Positions 25,404-34,848 are shown, numbered from the stretch's first letter. The stretch is DNA of 45,955 nucleotides from Magnetococcales bacterium (GCA_002753515.1 PEAK01000030.1:1-45955), one strand, 5' to 3'. Program-made: numbers and translations. Notes: a model not told the origin generated them from the sequence alone.

Positions 25404-28289
25404 TTAAGCCAGAATAGACTGATAACGAGCCAGTTGTTGCTCCCGTTTGTTCCGGCGCCACAACCACACCCCCAGCAAACCTAAAACGGCAATGCCATAG
25501 TGCATGTATTCCAAAGCCATCCGTTTGGGTTGCTCCATGGCCTCCAGGGTACGACTGAAATGACCGCGGCTGCGAATGCTTAACAATCCGCGATCCTCCA
25601 ACGACCAGTCTACGGCATTTTGCAAAAATTCCAGAGGTTTGGAATAAATTGTCCCCATTCCCTGCGATGCCAGATCCAGGATATTGTCTTCGGCGAAGCC
25701 TTCGCTGGCGATCAGGATGATACGTGCCGACTCGCCGGAACGCTCAATGACCCCACCAATCGGTTTTTTGGCGACCGATTTGGACTCCTCTTCTTTTTTA
25801 TCCTCTTTCTTTTCCTCTTTTTTTGCCTTTTCTTCCTCTTCTTTTTTCAACAATGGCGATGGCTTCCCTTTAAAGAAGGATTCAAACCGCCCTTCCACCA
25901 TGACGGCCACCACCCGTGCCTTGGGTTTGTCATCGGTGAAAAAGCCTATTTCCGGAAAGGCCTTGTAGTTGGGAATGACATCGGTCGAGTTGGAAACCCA
26001 GCTCTTTTCAGAGGTCGTGATCAGGTTGATGACCTTGCGATCCTTGTTTTTCTCGGCATTGACGCTAACAGGCGATGCCCAGTTGACGGTCAACTGTCCC
26101 AAACCCGAGGTAATGGGATTTTCCCGATTCAAGCCACCGTGACGTATGTCGGCAAAGAAACCATAAGGCAACATACGGATTTCTTGTACCTTGATGGGTC
26201 CCAACTGCCGTTCGACCGGGATGGGTAGGGAATCATTCTGCGCATCCAGCACCATCCCATCTTCCAGGGTGATCCCCATGTGACCCAACCAATCCTTGAG
26301 ACCGGTATCCACCTTGGAAGCGGTCAAATTGCGACCGATTTCCACGTCAAACGGTGAGGCCGCCAACACAATGCTCCCCCCCTGCATTAAAAACTGGTCC
26401 ATGGCGAAGACTTGGTGTTCCTTGAAACCATTGGGACCCATGACCATGAGCAGATCGGTCTCTTCGGGTACATGCCCCGAAGCCAAATTGTTCTCATTGA
26501 CCCGGGCGTTTTCCGACAAGATATCCTTAACCTTGTGGTAATCCCGGCTTGGGACGCCCGGATTGAACGAACGTTCCGGACGCACCAATGTGACCGTTTT
26601 TAAAAATCCCGGAGCCAATCTTTTGATGGTGGCTTCGATGGAACGACTCAAGGCGGGCTTGGTCAATTCCTGGGGCAACGGCACCTGAACCACATCTTTA
26701 CCCGCTTCCAAGACCATATAGAACCAGAATGGTTTGGGATCAAACAGGCTCGCTATCTGGGGTCCGAAACCGAAGCGTTGTTCCAGTTCCTTGCCCAGTT
26801 TGCCACCTTCCGCTTCGGGATCCTGAAATTGAAACGTGAAACGGTTGTGCGATTTTTTCTTCAGGTCTTCCAACAATCCATTCAATTCGCTCTTGAAAGT
26901 GACCAAAGCCTTAGGCAGTTTATCCTCTCCAGACATGTAGCCGGTAAAGCGTACTTCCCGGTCAAATGTTTCAAACGGATTGCCTCCAGCCTGGTACGAT
27001 GTCAGCGTTTTTCGGATGGCCCCGGTGATCGCATATTCCGGATTTTTCAGGTCCACCTGTAAATCTTGCTCGTTGCCCGCTTTGATTTCGATCAAATCCT
27101 TATATCCCAACACCTGGTATTGATCACCATAGGCGATCACGATGTCAAAATAGGCATTGACCACCGAAGCCTGATAACGGTTGGCCATCTGAAACGGTAC
27201 CGGCTTGATGCCATAACGTGCGGCCGCTTCTTCTTCCGTACCGGTATCCTGCTGCGGATCGACGAATTCAACGCGCACCTTATCGTGGCCGAGGACGGCG
27301 TATTCCTTCAACATGTCTTTGACCCGTGGAACCAACGGGGCGAGAAGGGGGTGGGTCTTGGAAGAAAAATAGCCCCGTATCAGCATGGGTTCGCGCAACC
27401 GTTCCAGGTAGCTCTTGGTGGCCGACGACAGGGTATAGATCGATCCCTGGGTCATGTCGGCACGTGCCCAACTGATGCCGGCCAACCAAAAATTACCTAC
27501 CAACAGGTTGGTGACCGCCAGGATGGTCAGAAGGCTCCATCGGCGATGGACGGGGGTCTTGGGATTGTCCATCCAACGGAGCTTTTCCAGGCGGTACAGG
27601 TTAAGCATTAAAAACATGCCGACGATGGACAGATAATAATAGAGATCGCGAAAGTCCAATACCCCGCGAGTGATGGATTCAAAGCGGGAACCGGTACCCA
27701 ACAAGACCAAAATAGTACTGATGCCATGGCCGAACAGGTTGGTGAGCGTCGGAGAACCGATGAAATAAAACAGGCTGCATACCAGCGTAGTCAGGATCAG
27801 CGCGACGATGGGATTGTCGGTGCGTGCGCTTAAATAAAGGCCGATGCTGACATAGGCCGCCGCCAAAAACAGCGTTGCCAGATAACCACCGATGACCGGA
27901 CCCCAATCCAGGGGGCCGAGAACACTCACGGTCAGCGGCAATGGCACGGTTAACGCAACCGCAACTCCAACCAAAGCCATGGCAGCGGTAAATTTACCCA
28001 ATACCAGGGCCAGCGGTCGGGTTGGGCTGGTAAGCAAGGTTTCCAAAGAGCCGGAACGCCGTTCCTCGGACCAGGAGCGCATGGTCAGGGCGGCAACCAA
28101 AAAAATAAGCAGAATGGGCATCCAAGTGAACAAGGGGCGCACATCGGCAATATTTCGGGCAAAAAAAGTTTCCACCCAAAAAAATACAAACAGGGTGGTT
28201 GCCACAAACGCCCCCAGGAACAACAATGCCGCCGGGGATGCGAAGAATACGGAAAACTCCTTTTCAGCGATACGTTTCATCTCCTTCAT
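25404..28289 (-). CDS. ABC permease-GldG fusion (GldF-GldG-like)
   Basis: 961 residues. The first ~240 residues are an ABC-2 type permease of the GldF kind with six helices, starting with a short cytoplasmic EKEFSVFFASP motif and containing SEERRSGSLETLLTSP. A further helix near 265 leads to a long periplasmic GldG/DUF4350-like part (DMTQGSIYTLSSATKSYL ... DLLMVMGPNGFKEHQVFAMD ... GSIVLAASPFDVE) and a final helix near 925. In the Gld system of Bacteroidetes these are separate proteins; here they are one chain. A highly charged KEEEEKAKKEEKKEDKKEE run near 825-845 is a disordered insert. The gene overlaps the ATPase gene by four bases (ATGA). Confidence 0.87.
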   Translation of the reverse strand: MKEMKRIAEKEFSVFFASPAALLFLGAFVATTLFVFFWVETFFARNIADVRPLFTWMPILLIFLVAALTMRSWSEERRSGSLETLLTSPTRPLALVLGKFTAAMALVGVAVALTVPLPLTVSVLGPLDWGPVIGGYLATLFLAAAYVSIGLYLSARTDNPIVALILTTLVCSLFYFIGSPTLTNLFGHGISTILVLLGTGSRFESITRGVLDFRDLYYYLSIVGMFLMLNLYRLEKLRWMDNPKTPVHRRWSLLTILAVTNLLVGNFWLAGISWARADMTQGSIYTLSSATKSYLERLREPMLIRGYFSSKTHPLLAPLVPRVKDMLKEYAVLGHDKVRVEFVDPQQDTGTEEEAAARYGIKPVPFQMANRYQASVVNAYFDIVIAYGDQYQVLGYKDLIEIKAGNEQDLQVDLKNPEYAITGAIRKTLTSYQAGGNPFETFDREVRFTGYMSGEDKLPKALVTFKSELNGLLEDLKKKSHNRFTFQFQDPEAEGGKLGKELEQRFGFGPQIASLFDPKPFWFYMVLEAGKDVVQVPLPQELTKPALSRSIEATIKRLAPGFLKTVTLVRPERSFNPGVPSRDYHKVKDILSENARVNENNLASGHVPEETDLLMVMGPNGFKEHQVFAMDQFLMQGGSIVLAASPFDVEIGRNLTASKVDTGLKDWLGHMGITLEDGMVLDAQNDSLPIPVERQLGPIKVQEIRMLPYGFFADIRHGGLNRENPITSGLGQLTVNWASPVSVNAEKNKDRKVINLITTSEKSWVSNSTDVIPNYKAFPEIGFFTDDKPKARVVAVMVEGRFESFFKGKPSPLLKKEEEEKAKKEEKKEDKKEEESKSVAKKPIGGVIERSGESARIILIASEGFAEDNILDLASQGMGTIYSKPLEFLQNAVDWSLEDRGLLSIRSRGHFSRTLEAMEQPKRMALEYMHYGIAVLGLLGVWLWRRNKREQQLARYQSILA

Positions 28290-29212
28290 TGGACCCCTCC
28301 ATCGGCCTTATGGACATCGTTGGCCTCGGCAAATACGGTTTCCAGATCCCGTTTTTCCGGTTGCAAGGCGAAAAGGCCGACCTTGGCCGCAGCCAACTTT
28401 TCCGCCACCAGGGGGGCAACAGAAAAGTCGGCGTTGAGGATATAACTGAAATGCCCCTGGGATGCACCCGAACTGCGCACCTCTTTCACCCCGGGAATGT
28501 CCTGGAACACCCCCGCACCCTCACGATCAATGGTAACCAGCAAACGCGAATCGGTTTCCAGGGCATCGAGTCGGGCGTCCACTACCAAACGACCGGCGCG
28601 CAGGATCAACACCCGGGCACACACCGCCTGGACCTCCTGCAAAATGTGGGTTGAGACGATGACCGTTGCCTCCTTGGCCAGTTCGGCGATCAAGGTCCGC
28701 ATTTGCCGAATTTGTGTAGGATCCAATCCGTTGGTGGGTTCGTCCAGAATGACAATTTTTGGATGATGTAAAATGGCCTGGGCCACACCCACCCGTTGCC
28801 GGTAGCCACGCGACAACGTATGGATGGGAGCCAGGGCTTTTTCTTTGAGGCCGGTACGGGCGATGGTCTCCCGGAGTGCCCGTGGTTTGTCGTCATCGGC
28901 CAAGCCGTGCAAGGTAGCCGACAGATCTAAAAAATCGACCACCGTCATTTCGGGCCACAAGGGACAGTTTTCCGGGAGATACCCGATATGTTTTTGTACC
29001 TCGCGGGTATCCGGCCCGACGACCAGCCCATCCACGGAAATCCGACCCGCAGTCGGTTCCAAAAAGCCGGTGATCATGCGCATGATCGTGGTTTTGCCGG
29101 CACCGTTGTGCCCCAACAGCCCCACCACCTCGCCCTTCCCGATATCAAAAGAGACATCATCGACGACGGGAACGCCGTCATAGTGTCGGCTCAAGCCTTG
29201 AACGTGAATCAC
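28286..29212 (-). CDS. ABC transporter ATPase (GldA/CcmA-like)
   Basis: About 308 residues. The ATPase domain fills the first ~220 residues: Walker A GHNGAGKT, Q loop GYLPENCPL, signature LSRGYRQRV, Walker B IVILDEPTNGLD, and H-loop STH. The last ~85 residues are an accessory domain as in GldA-type ATPases. GTG at 29212 with GGAGG seven bases upstream is the best start; an in-frame ATG at 29227 would overlap that site. With the downstream permease-GldG fusion and DUF4340 protein it forms an ABC system whose substrate is unknown; in other bacteria Gld-type systems move surface or adhesion components. Confidence 0.92.
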   Translation of the reverse strand: MIHVQGLSRHYDGVPVVDDVSFDIGKGEVVGLLGHNGAGKTTIMRMITGFLEPTAGRISVDGLVVGPDTREVQKHIGYLPENCPLWPEMTVVDFLDLSATLHGLADDDKPRALRETIARTGLKEKALAPIHTLSRGYRQRVGVAQAILHHPKIVILDEPTNGLDPTQIRQMRTLIAELAKEATVIVSTHILQEVQAVCARVLILRAGRLVVDARLDALETDSRLLVTIDREGAGVFQDIPGVKEVRSSGASQGHFSYILNADFSVAPLVAEKLAAAKVGLFALQPEKRDLETVFAEANDVHKADGGVQ

Positions 29213-29326
29213 TTCACACCCTCCCATCCATTTTTGAACATGACGTTACAAAAAACTCCTCACAATCTTTTTCCCAACTTGGACGGGACGTAAGCATTCC
29301 CAACCCGGCCCGCAAGGGGAAAACGA

Positions 29327-30157
29327 TCACTTTTTTTTATCGATCCAGACCATGGTACGTGGTCGAATCAGAAATCCCTCGTCCAGATCCAGGAAAAATC
29401 CCCGTTCCGTGGTCTCCCAACGCTGCCCCAAGGTCTCGTAGGTGATCGTCTGGTGCTGTTCCAAACCGGGATCGGCGTTGTGGAACACCTGGTCGGCATC
29501 GTTATAACCAAATACTACGACCCATTGGTAATCGTTCAACTTGATTTTTTTATCGAGTACACGGTTGATCGTTGGATCCTCGTGGCCACCCCGGGCGAGC
29601 AATACCGCAACCGGTTTACCTTGCGCCAAGAGTTGTTTCAAATCATCTAAGGATGCCAATTCTTTGAGCAAGGCGGTGTCGAACGTGCGTTTAAGCAACG
29701 TGACCTCTTCCGCTCCCGAGGTACCGATTTGTCTGACCAACGCTTCCTTGCCGACAGCATCGACCACGGATTTCAACAAACGAGTTGCCTTGCCGCTGCT
29801 GTTGGCCAATTGTTCGAGACCGGGAATACCCAGAGCCAAACGTTCCTTGACAACCTCCGGGAACGTCCTTTGTTGTCCATGGAATAGTGCCAGTCGTGCC
29901 AGCGCATGCGGGCCGGAACTCCAATTGTCAGGTTGTCGTCCAAGTCCAGGGGCCGTGGTTTCTGGAAGACCGGTGATCAGAAAGCGTGCGGGTATGGATA
30001 ACGCAGGGATAATGGGTAAATGAACTGAATTACCTGCTTTTTTGGATTTAGTTGGAACAGCCCCCTGGGATGTGGTGTCCGCAACACCGGTGCCGGCTGT
30101 CAGAGAGACAACAACCAGTACGCCAAGGAAGGTCATCAAAGAAAATGGCATCTTCAT
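29327..30157 (-). CDS. Exported C39-like protein lacking catalytic residues
   Basis: 276 residues. A signal peptide (MKMPFSLMTFLGVLVVVSL ... GVA) precedes a papain-like C39-type domain. In this family the active-site segment usually reads DxxCGPxA and the second site HWVVVxGYD. Here they read DNWSSGPHALARL and YQWVVVFGYND, with Ser in place of Cys and Gln in place of His. The fold seems kept (PVAVLLARG, VFHNADPG) but peptidase activity is unlikely. It may bind a peptide or another protein instead. It is 115 bases upstream of the ABC operon on the same strand and may belong to the system. Confidence 0.6.
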   Translation of the reverse strand: MKMPFSLMTFLGVLVVVSLTAGTGVADTTSQGAVPTKSKKAGNSVHLPIIPALSIPARFLITGLPETTAPGLGRQPDNWSSGPHALARLALFHGQQRTFPEVVKERLALGIPGLEQLANSSGKATRLLKSVVDAVGKEALVRQIGTSGAEEVTLLKRTFDTALLKELASLDDLKQLLAQGKPVAVLLARGGHEDPTINRVLDKKIKLNDYQWVVVFGYNDADQVFHNADPGLEQHQTITYETLGQRWETTERGFFLDLDEGFLIRPRTMVWIDKKK

Positions 30158-30442
30158 GATGTGTGTCCCGTTCAGCGAGATGTCACGGGTGACGGACGAC
30201 TGGCAAAGGAAAACATCTTCAAAGAAATATACTCTTTGTGCAGAAAAATCAAAGTCAAAACTAGTGAAGTGACAAAGCTAATTTGACAGATGGCTTGACC
30301 CTGAGATCCTGGGAGAATCCGCAATCGCATCCCGTCAATTCAGCTTTGTTGACACACTAGGCCATAGAGCCAAAAAATTTCCTATCGTGGCAAAAGGTAC
30401 TTACAGAACAAGGTTTTTTGTGAACTGCATGGAGCAAAAATA
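30158..30442. other. Intergenic region, divergent promoters
   Basis: About 285 bases between a minus-strand and a plus-strand gene. No gene, repeat or recognisable operator is evident, though it must hold two promoters. Sequence is AT-rich near the AlpA-like gene. Confidence 0.4.
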
Positions 30443-30709
30443 ATGCCTTGCGTCAAGAATCTTTCCCAATTAGACTCAACCGAATATTCATCGGATGTGA
30501 CGGGAGTTAGTCTATCCAGAGAAAGACTGTTGAGGTTGCTTGAAGTAATAGCAAGGACAGGGTGTCCAAGATCAAAGGTTGACGAGAAAATGCGAAAGGG
30601 TGAGTTTCCCACTCCGGTTGCATTTGAAGCAAGAGCCAGGGCGTGGCGAGAATTAGACATTACCCACTGGATTGTTTCTCGCGTTCCTACGGCATCGACT
30701 GGTAAATGA
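30443..30709 (+). CDS. AlpA-like DNA-binding regulator
   Basis: 88 residues. The core reads like the AlpA family of small phage and integrative-element regulators: LSRERLLRLLEV, TGCPRSKVDEKMRKGEFP, PVAFEARARAWRELDITHWI, i.e. a winged helix-turn-helix in which a Gly-x-FPxPV turn follows the recognition helix. GGAG lies eight bases before the ATG. No integrase, excisionase partner or attachment site is visible, so it is probably a remnant of an integrated element. It may still act as a transcription factor. Confidence 0.75.
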   Translation: MPCVKNLSQLDSTEYSSDVTGVSLSRERLLRLLEVIARTGCPRSKVDEKMRKGEFPTPVAFEARARAWRELDITHWIVSRVPTASTGK

Positions 30710-30710
30710 G

Positions 30711-30785
30711 ATGGAACTGCTTGAAACCGAACAATACATCAAGCTCATTCCAACCTTTGGGAGCAGGGGCACCAGAAAGATTTGA
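30711..30785 (+). pseudogene. 24-codon remnant after the AlpA-like gene
   Basis: A short frame starts at ATG 30711, one base after the AlpA-like stop codon, and stops after MELLETEQYIKLIPTFGSRG and four more residues. Its start position suggests it was translated with the AlpA-like gene. It is too short to classify and may be the stub of a decayed element gene. Confidence 0.25.
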
Positions 30786-30937
30786 CGGTACTTTTGACGG
30801 CATCATAACAGTTCCTTGCTGTAATATTTAGTATGAGCCAATGTGTTATGGCTTTAATGTGGGTGTGGCCATCACCATTTCAGCAACCTGCCATAGGTTG
30901 GTGAAATTGATGTTCTGGCGGACCCTTCGGAAAAGAG

Positions 30938-32071
30938 ATGGCCATGCCACCCAGCCACGATCCGCCTGTCAGCGCGTTTACCAAAAAGCATGTGTTCGCG
31001 GGGATTGTGGCCACCTTATCCATGATATTCGTGTTGTTGCTCTTGGCGGAAGGGGTGGTACGGGTGCGCCAGTGGTGGTTGTACGGCTCCCTGTTCCAGT
31101 TGGAAGACGTCAAGGCACGTCAGGATATCGGAGGTCTCGATACCCCCAAGCCGGGTTATGAAACCCGCAGTATTCGCATCAACTCCCTGGGTTTCCGTGG
31201 CCCAGAGCTGGTCGTTCCCAAACCTGCAGGTACTTTGCGCTTGGCTTTTCTGGGTGGTTCCACCACCTTTTGTGCCGAGGTCAGCAGCAACGAGGCGGTA
31301 TGGGCGCATCGAGTTTGGCACGATCTGCAGCAACGCTATCCCAATATTCGTATCGACTACGTCAACGCCGGGGTGACTGCGTTCACCACAATGCATTCGT
31401 TGGGCATTTATAAACAACAGGTCGCCCAACTGCAACCCGATGTGGTTTTCATCTACCATGCCACTAACGACATGACCTACGAGGTGTATTCCCTGGCCGA
31501 GTCACAGGGGCTTGTGAGCCGACCCCGACCAACCAGTTGGTTGGGACGCTATTCTTTGCTTTGGTTTTTGGTGGAAAAGAATTACCAGATCCGCGTCATT
31601 CAGGCGAACAAAAAGCATATAGAGTCCCTTCCAGATGATTTTAGTCAATCATTTGCGATTAATCTGACCCAATTGATCCAGGAAGTCAAACAACGGGTTG
31701 ACTTGGTAGCGGTCATTACCTGGAGTCAGCAAATGCGTCAAGGGCATACAAAGGATGTCAATCGTCGTGCCGCCGCTTCGGCGCAATTTTACATGCCATC
31801 CCTGGCCCCGGAGCAAATTTTACAAGGGTATGCGCGGTACAATGGCGTGATCAGGCGAGTGGCCCGGGAAACGGGATCGGTGCTGATCGCCGATGAGGAT
31901 CGCATTCCCGGTGATCCGGTGCATTTTAACGATTCGGTGCATTTCACCGATGCGGGCAGTCGGGTTATGGCCCAGAGGGTTATCGATGGATTGCTTGCGG
32001 ACCCGCGTTGGCACGAGTTCGTCAAACGGTTTGCTGATCGGCATCCCGTTCCGGTGAATACAGCTCCTTAG
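30938..32071 (+). CDS. Membrane-anchored SGNH/GDSL hydrolase
   Basis: 377 residues. One N-terminal helix (VFAGIVATLSMIFVLLLLAE) anchors a periplasmic SGNH-fold domain. The catalytic Ser lies in block I (AFLGGSTTF), the oxyanion Asn in IYHATND, and the Asp/His pair in DSVHFTDAG near the C-terminus. Members remove acetyl or acyl groups from polysaccharides or lipids. Such anchored forms often serve extracellular polysaccharide or O-antigen modification, but no sugar gene is nearby. The ATG at 30938 has GGA at moderate spacing; 30944 is an alternative. Confidence 0.85.
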   Translation: MAMPPSHDPPVSAFTKKHVFAGIVATLSMIFVLLLLAEGVVRVRQWWLYGSLFQLEDVKARQDIGGLDTPKPGYETRSIRINSLGFRGPELVVPKPAGTLRLAFLGGSTTFCAEVSSNEAVWAHRVWHDLQQRYPNIRIDYVNAGVTAFTTMHSLGIYKQQVAQLQPDVVFIYHATNDMTYEVYSLAESQGLVSRPRPTSWLGRYSLLWFLVEKNYQIRVIQANKKHIESLPDDFSQSFAINLTQLIQEVKQRVDLVAVITWSQQMRQGHTKDVNRRAAASAQFYMPSLAPEQILQGYARYNGVIRRVARETGSVLIADEDRIPGDPVHFNDSVHFTDAGSRVMAQRVIDGLLADPRWHEFVKRFADRHPVPVNTAP

Positions 32072-32406
32072 ACATCCCTGACCCCTGGTCTATTTCCTGA
32101 AACCTGAGTTTGATTTCCGTGAGGGTTATTCCCGCCCTTGTGCCCGTCTCTTTGTTGATGCAGAATTTCACAGGGTAATCGGACCCGCCGTCAAGAATTT
32201 GTGGATCCCATGTGTGAAGGGATGGCTTCTATCCGCGTGCGCCGAGACGATTGATGAACAATCCGCTGACATGGTTGCATGCGGATTCTTTCGGGGGTTG
32301 GAAGAGTAACCAGCTACCCAGGTTGGTCCAACAGTATTCCGCCACAATTATAAAAATAACTGGTGCTTTCTTAGCCTCATCATAACTTGAAACAGGGATG
32401 CAAACC
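32072..32406. other. Intergenic region with possible minus-strand gene fragment
   Basis: No gene is called. On the minus strand, from about 32231 down to 32055, one frame reads like protein (DPQILDGGSDYPVKFCINKE, then ITLTEIKLRFQEIDQG) but it has no ATG, no ribosome-binding site and runs into the 3' end of the hydrolase gene. It could be the tail of a decayed gene. Confidence 0.25.
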
Positions 32407-32736
32407 ATGGACAATAATGTGAAGAAAATTACGATATCGCCTTGTTCCGATCCCGATGCACCTGCATTGGGACTTGTGGAAGGTCTCAGCATAAAATTGA
32501 GTGAGCCGTATTCAGAAAGTGAAGTTACAGTTAAAATAAACCCCTATGATGACGCTCATCCGGTCAAAGAGAACGACACAAAAAGCACGAAAACGATGAA
32601 ATTCGATTTTGGTAAAAGCAATACCAAGAAAATAAAATTTAGTCATAATACGTACAGGGTGAAACTGGAGGCTATTACCAAGAAAACTTGGGAGGGACAG
32701 GAATATCCCTATTTTGAATTCTTGTTGGAATGGTAA
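32407..32736 (+). CDS. Hypothetical protein, beta-rich
   Basis: 109 residues, unknown family. Alternating polar and hydrophobic positions (VKKITISPC, VEGLSIKLSEPY, SEVTVKINPYD, YRVKLEAITKKTW, PYFEFLLEW) point to an all-beta domain, perhaps Ig-like. There is no signal peptide. The ATG at 32407 has AGGG nine bases upstream; another ATG is at 32398. It ends before a strong terminator and so is probably a single-gene unit. Confidence 0.6.
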   Translation: MDNNVKKITISPCSDPDAPALGLVEGLSIKLSEPYSESEVTVKINPYDDAHPVKENDTKSTKTMKFDFGKSNTKKIKFSHNTYRVKLEAITKKTWEGQEYPYFEFLLEW

Positions 32737-32767
32737 AGCAAATCCATGAGATCGTGATCTTTGATTC

Positions 32768-32799
32768 GGCCAGAGCGTGACAGCTTCTGGCCTTTTTTT
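32768..32799 (+). terminator. Rho-independent terminator
   Basis: Stem GGCCAGA/TCTGGCC with an internal GC-rich loop, followed by seven T residues, about 32 bases after the hypothetical gene. Confidence 0.85.
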
Positions 32800-32852
32800 G
32801 CTGTTTATAAAGTGGCCTTGACGATTGTTTATCGGATGATTCCGGGATCCAC

Positions 32853-33434
32853 ATGCCAATTACTCCCTTTCATTTTGGTCCAGGGATTTTATTCAAGGCG
32901 ATTGGCGGCACGCAAGTGTCTTGGACATCTTTTGCTTTGGCCAATGGATTGGTAGACCTGGAACCGATAGTATTATTTTTGACCACAGGTATACCTGACC
33001 ATCGTTTTTTCCATACTTTCCCGGGAATCACTGTCGTTGGCCTACTTACCCCCTGGCCTGGGATATATTTGTGTCGATGGTGGCTTGTTAAATGGAATCA
33101 ATGGCTTTCCCCAACCCAATACAGATGGTACGGTGTTTCAACCAACGTGACTTATGTCCCTGTTCTGGTTGGTGCCATGCTTGGGGTTTGGAGCCATCTT
33201 ATACTGGATTCCGTCATGCATTGGAGCATGCAACCTTTTTGGCCCTTTTCCCAATCGAATCCTTTTAAAGAACAATTTTCTATTGAAGCGTTACATATTG
33301 GATGTGTTCTTGCGGCTGCTTTGGGGCTTATTCTCATGTTGCTACGTAAAATTTATGAAATGATCCATTCAAGGAGTGATCATGATCGAGCCAGCGCATA
33401 TCGTGGAAATGGCAATGAAAAAGGTCGAAGATGA
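32853..33434 (+). CDS. DUF457/YdjM-like membrane protein (putative metal-dependent hydrolase)
   Basis: 193 residues with about four membrane segments. The start MPITPFHFGPGILFKAIGG, the FALANGLVDLEPIV stretch, HRFFHTF and the later WSHLILDSVMHW are hallmarks of the YdjM/DUF457 family of membrane proteins with conserved His and Asp residues that may bind a metal. The family's function is poorly known. The C-terminal ~18 codons overlap the start of the next gene, whose ribosome-binding site lies inside this one, so the two are coupled. Confidence 0.75.
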   Translation: MPITPFHFGPGILFKAIGGTQVSWTSFALANGLVDLEPIVLFLTTGIPDHRFFHTFPGITVVGLLTPWPGIYLCRWWLVKWNQWLSPTQYRWYGVSTNVTYVPVLVGAMLGVWSHLILDSVMHWSMQPFWPFSQSNPFKEQFSIEALHIGCVLAAALGLILMLLRKIYEMIHSRSDHDRASAYRGNGNEKGRR

Positions 33435-33855
33435 AAGAAAGAACGAAGCCGGGCTGAACCAGGAATCATTAAAGGAGATTCAGGATACCGGGGGGCTGTT
33501 CAAGCGGATCATTGTGCCCAAACTTCAAGAGATCAAGTCCAAACTGGAAAAGGCCAACTATTTGGTACGTGTCTATCCAGTTCCATTTTTTGAAACCATG
33601 AATGATTTGCCCCGCCGGGTCGATTTCCTGCTGGCACGCATACCTGAAAGATTGACGATGGGAATTGACATGGAAGAGTGGTTGGAGAAATCGGGATCAC
33701 GTGTTACCTTCATTGCCAATCCGCAGCCGGGATTCCTATCCATCTCCATGACAATTTTTGGCAAACGTTTCAATGGTCAGCGTTATGCTAATGGTGAAAT
33801 CAATAAGGAATTGGTTGAATCACTGATATTCAAGGTTGTCAATATCGTATCATAA
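33382..33855 (+). CDS. Hypothetical cytoplasmic protein
   Basis: 157 residues; no family recognised. An amphipathic N-terminal half (VEMAMKKVEDERKNEAGLNQ, LFKRIIVPKLQEIKSKLEKA) leads to a mixed alpha/beta part (YLVRVYPVPFF, RVDFLLARIPERL, GFLSISMTIFGKRF). AAGGAG lies five bases before the ATG. It overlaps the end of the YdjM-like gene by 53 bases. Confidence 0.65.
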   Translation: MIEPAHIVEMAMKKVEDERKNEAGLNQESLKEIQDTGGLFKRIIVPKLQEIKSKLEKANYLVRVYPVPFFETMNDLPRRVDFLLARIPERLTMGIDMEEWLEKSGSRVTFIANPQPGFLSISMTIFGKRFNGQRYANGEINKELVESLIFKVVNIVS

Positions 33856-33950
33856 GGGCTGCTCCTTCACAGGGCTTGCGAACACCATGTCTGCTTCGTG
33901 AGCTTCAACGGTTTTGTTTAAAAGGATCAAGGAGTGGAACAATACTAAAA

Positions 33951-34796
33951 TCACAACAGGGCATCGATTGCGGCACATTCGTCAGCGGAAAGGGAAAAAT
34001 CAAAGATTGCCAAATCTTCCTGCATGTGGGCTGCGGATGAGGTCCCTGTGAGGGGAATGATATTTCTCAGGCTTAAATAACGAAAAAAAACCTGGGCTGC
34101 GGTACGCAGATATTTCTTCGTTAGATGGTACAAGGTGGTATGGGCCAATACCTTCGGGTTGGCAGTGAGGGTCCAGAAACTTTGATAAATAATTCCCTGG
34201 CGCTGGCAATAGGCGCGGATGGACCGGTCGTAGCGGGTTTGCTGGTAGAAACGGTTTTGGATTACCGCCGGCTTAACCTTGACGGATTGTACCAAGGTTT
34301 CCAGTTGCTGCTGGTCATAACAATTGCTGATTCCCAACTGTCGGGCACCGTGATTGGCGTAGATGGCCTCCATGGCTGTCCAAACTTCACGCATCTCTTC
34401 ACGCTGAGCCAGAGGTGAATGCAAAATCAGTCCGTCCAGGTAGGTCGTGTGCAAATTTTCAAGGGAGCGTTGAAAAGATTGGGCAACCTGTTCGCTGAGA
34501 CGAGCGGTGGGATTGTAGGGAAGTCGCAGCGAATCTTGACCGCTTAATGGGGTGAATTTACTTTGCAGATACAACTCCTGGCGTTTGATGCCCTTCCGTT
34601 CGACGGCAACCAAGGCCTTTCCCACCCCTTCCTCATGGTAGTGTTTGGGTTGACAGGCGGTGTCAATGCCACGGAATCCCAAGCCAATGGCCTGTTCCAC
34701 CAGGTCTGCTGTCCGTTCCTTTTTCCAGGCGGTACCGTAAATGATCCCTGGCATGGGGACACCGTGGGCGGAGACGACAACATTGTTTGGATGCAT
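33951..34796 (-). CDS. Aldo/keto reductase
   Basis: 281 residues, a full-length single-domain (beta/alpha)8 aldo/keto reductase. The catalytic set is present: Asp in GFRGIDTA, Tyr in PKHYHEEGVG, Lys in YLQSKF, and His in DGLILHSP. NADPH-binding features occur near the C-terminus (IIPLTGTSSAAHMQEDL). It should reduce a carbonyl compound; the substrate cannot be told. GGGGGA lies eight bases upstream of the ATG. It is a separate unit from Kup upstream. Confidence 0.88.
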   Translation of the reverse strand: MHPNNVVVSAHGVPMPGIIYGTAWKKERTADLVEQAIGLGFRGIDTACQPKHYHEEGVGKALVAVERKGIKRQELYLQSKFTPLSGQDSLRLPYNPTARLSEQVAQSFQRSLENLHTTYLDGLILHSPLAQREEMREVWTAMEAIYANHGARQLGISNCYDQQQLETLVQSVKVKPAVIQNRFYQQTRYDRSIRAYCQRQGIIYQSFWTLTANPKVLAHTTLYHLTKKYLRTAAQVFFRYLSLRNIIPLTGTSSAAHMQEDLAIFDFSLSADECAAIDALL

Positions 34797-34848
34797 GGGA
34801 CATATCCCCCGGGTGATCTATTTCGTGGGCCCACTTAAGAATCACGCG

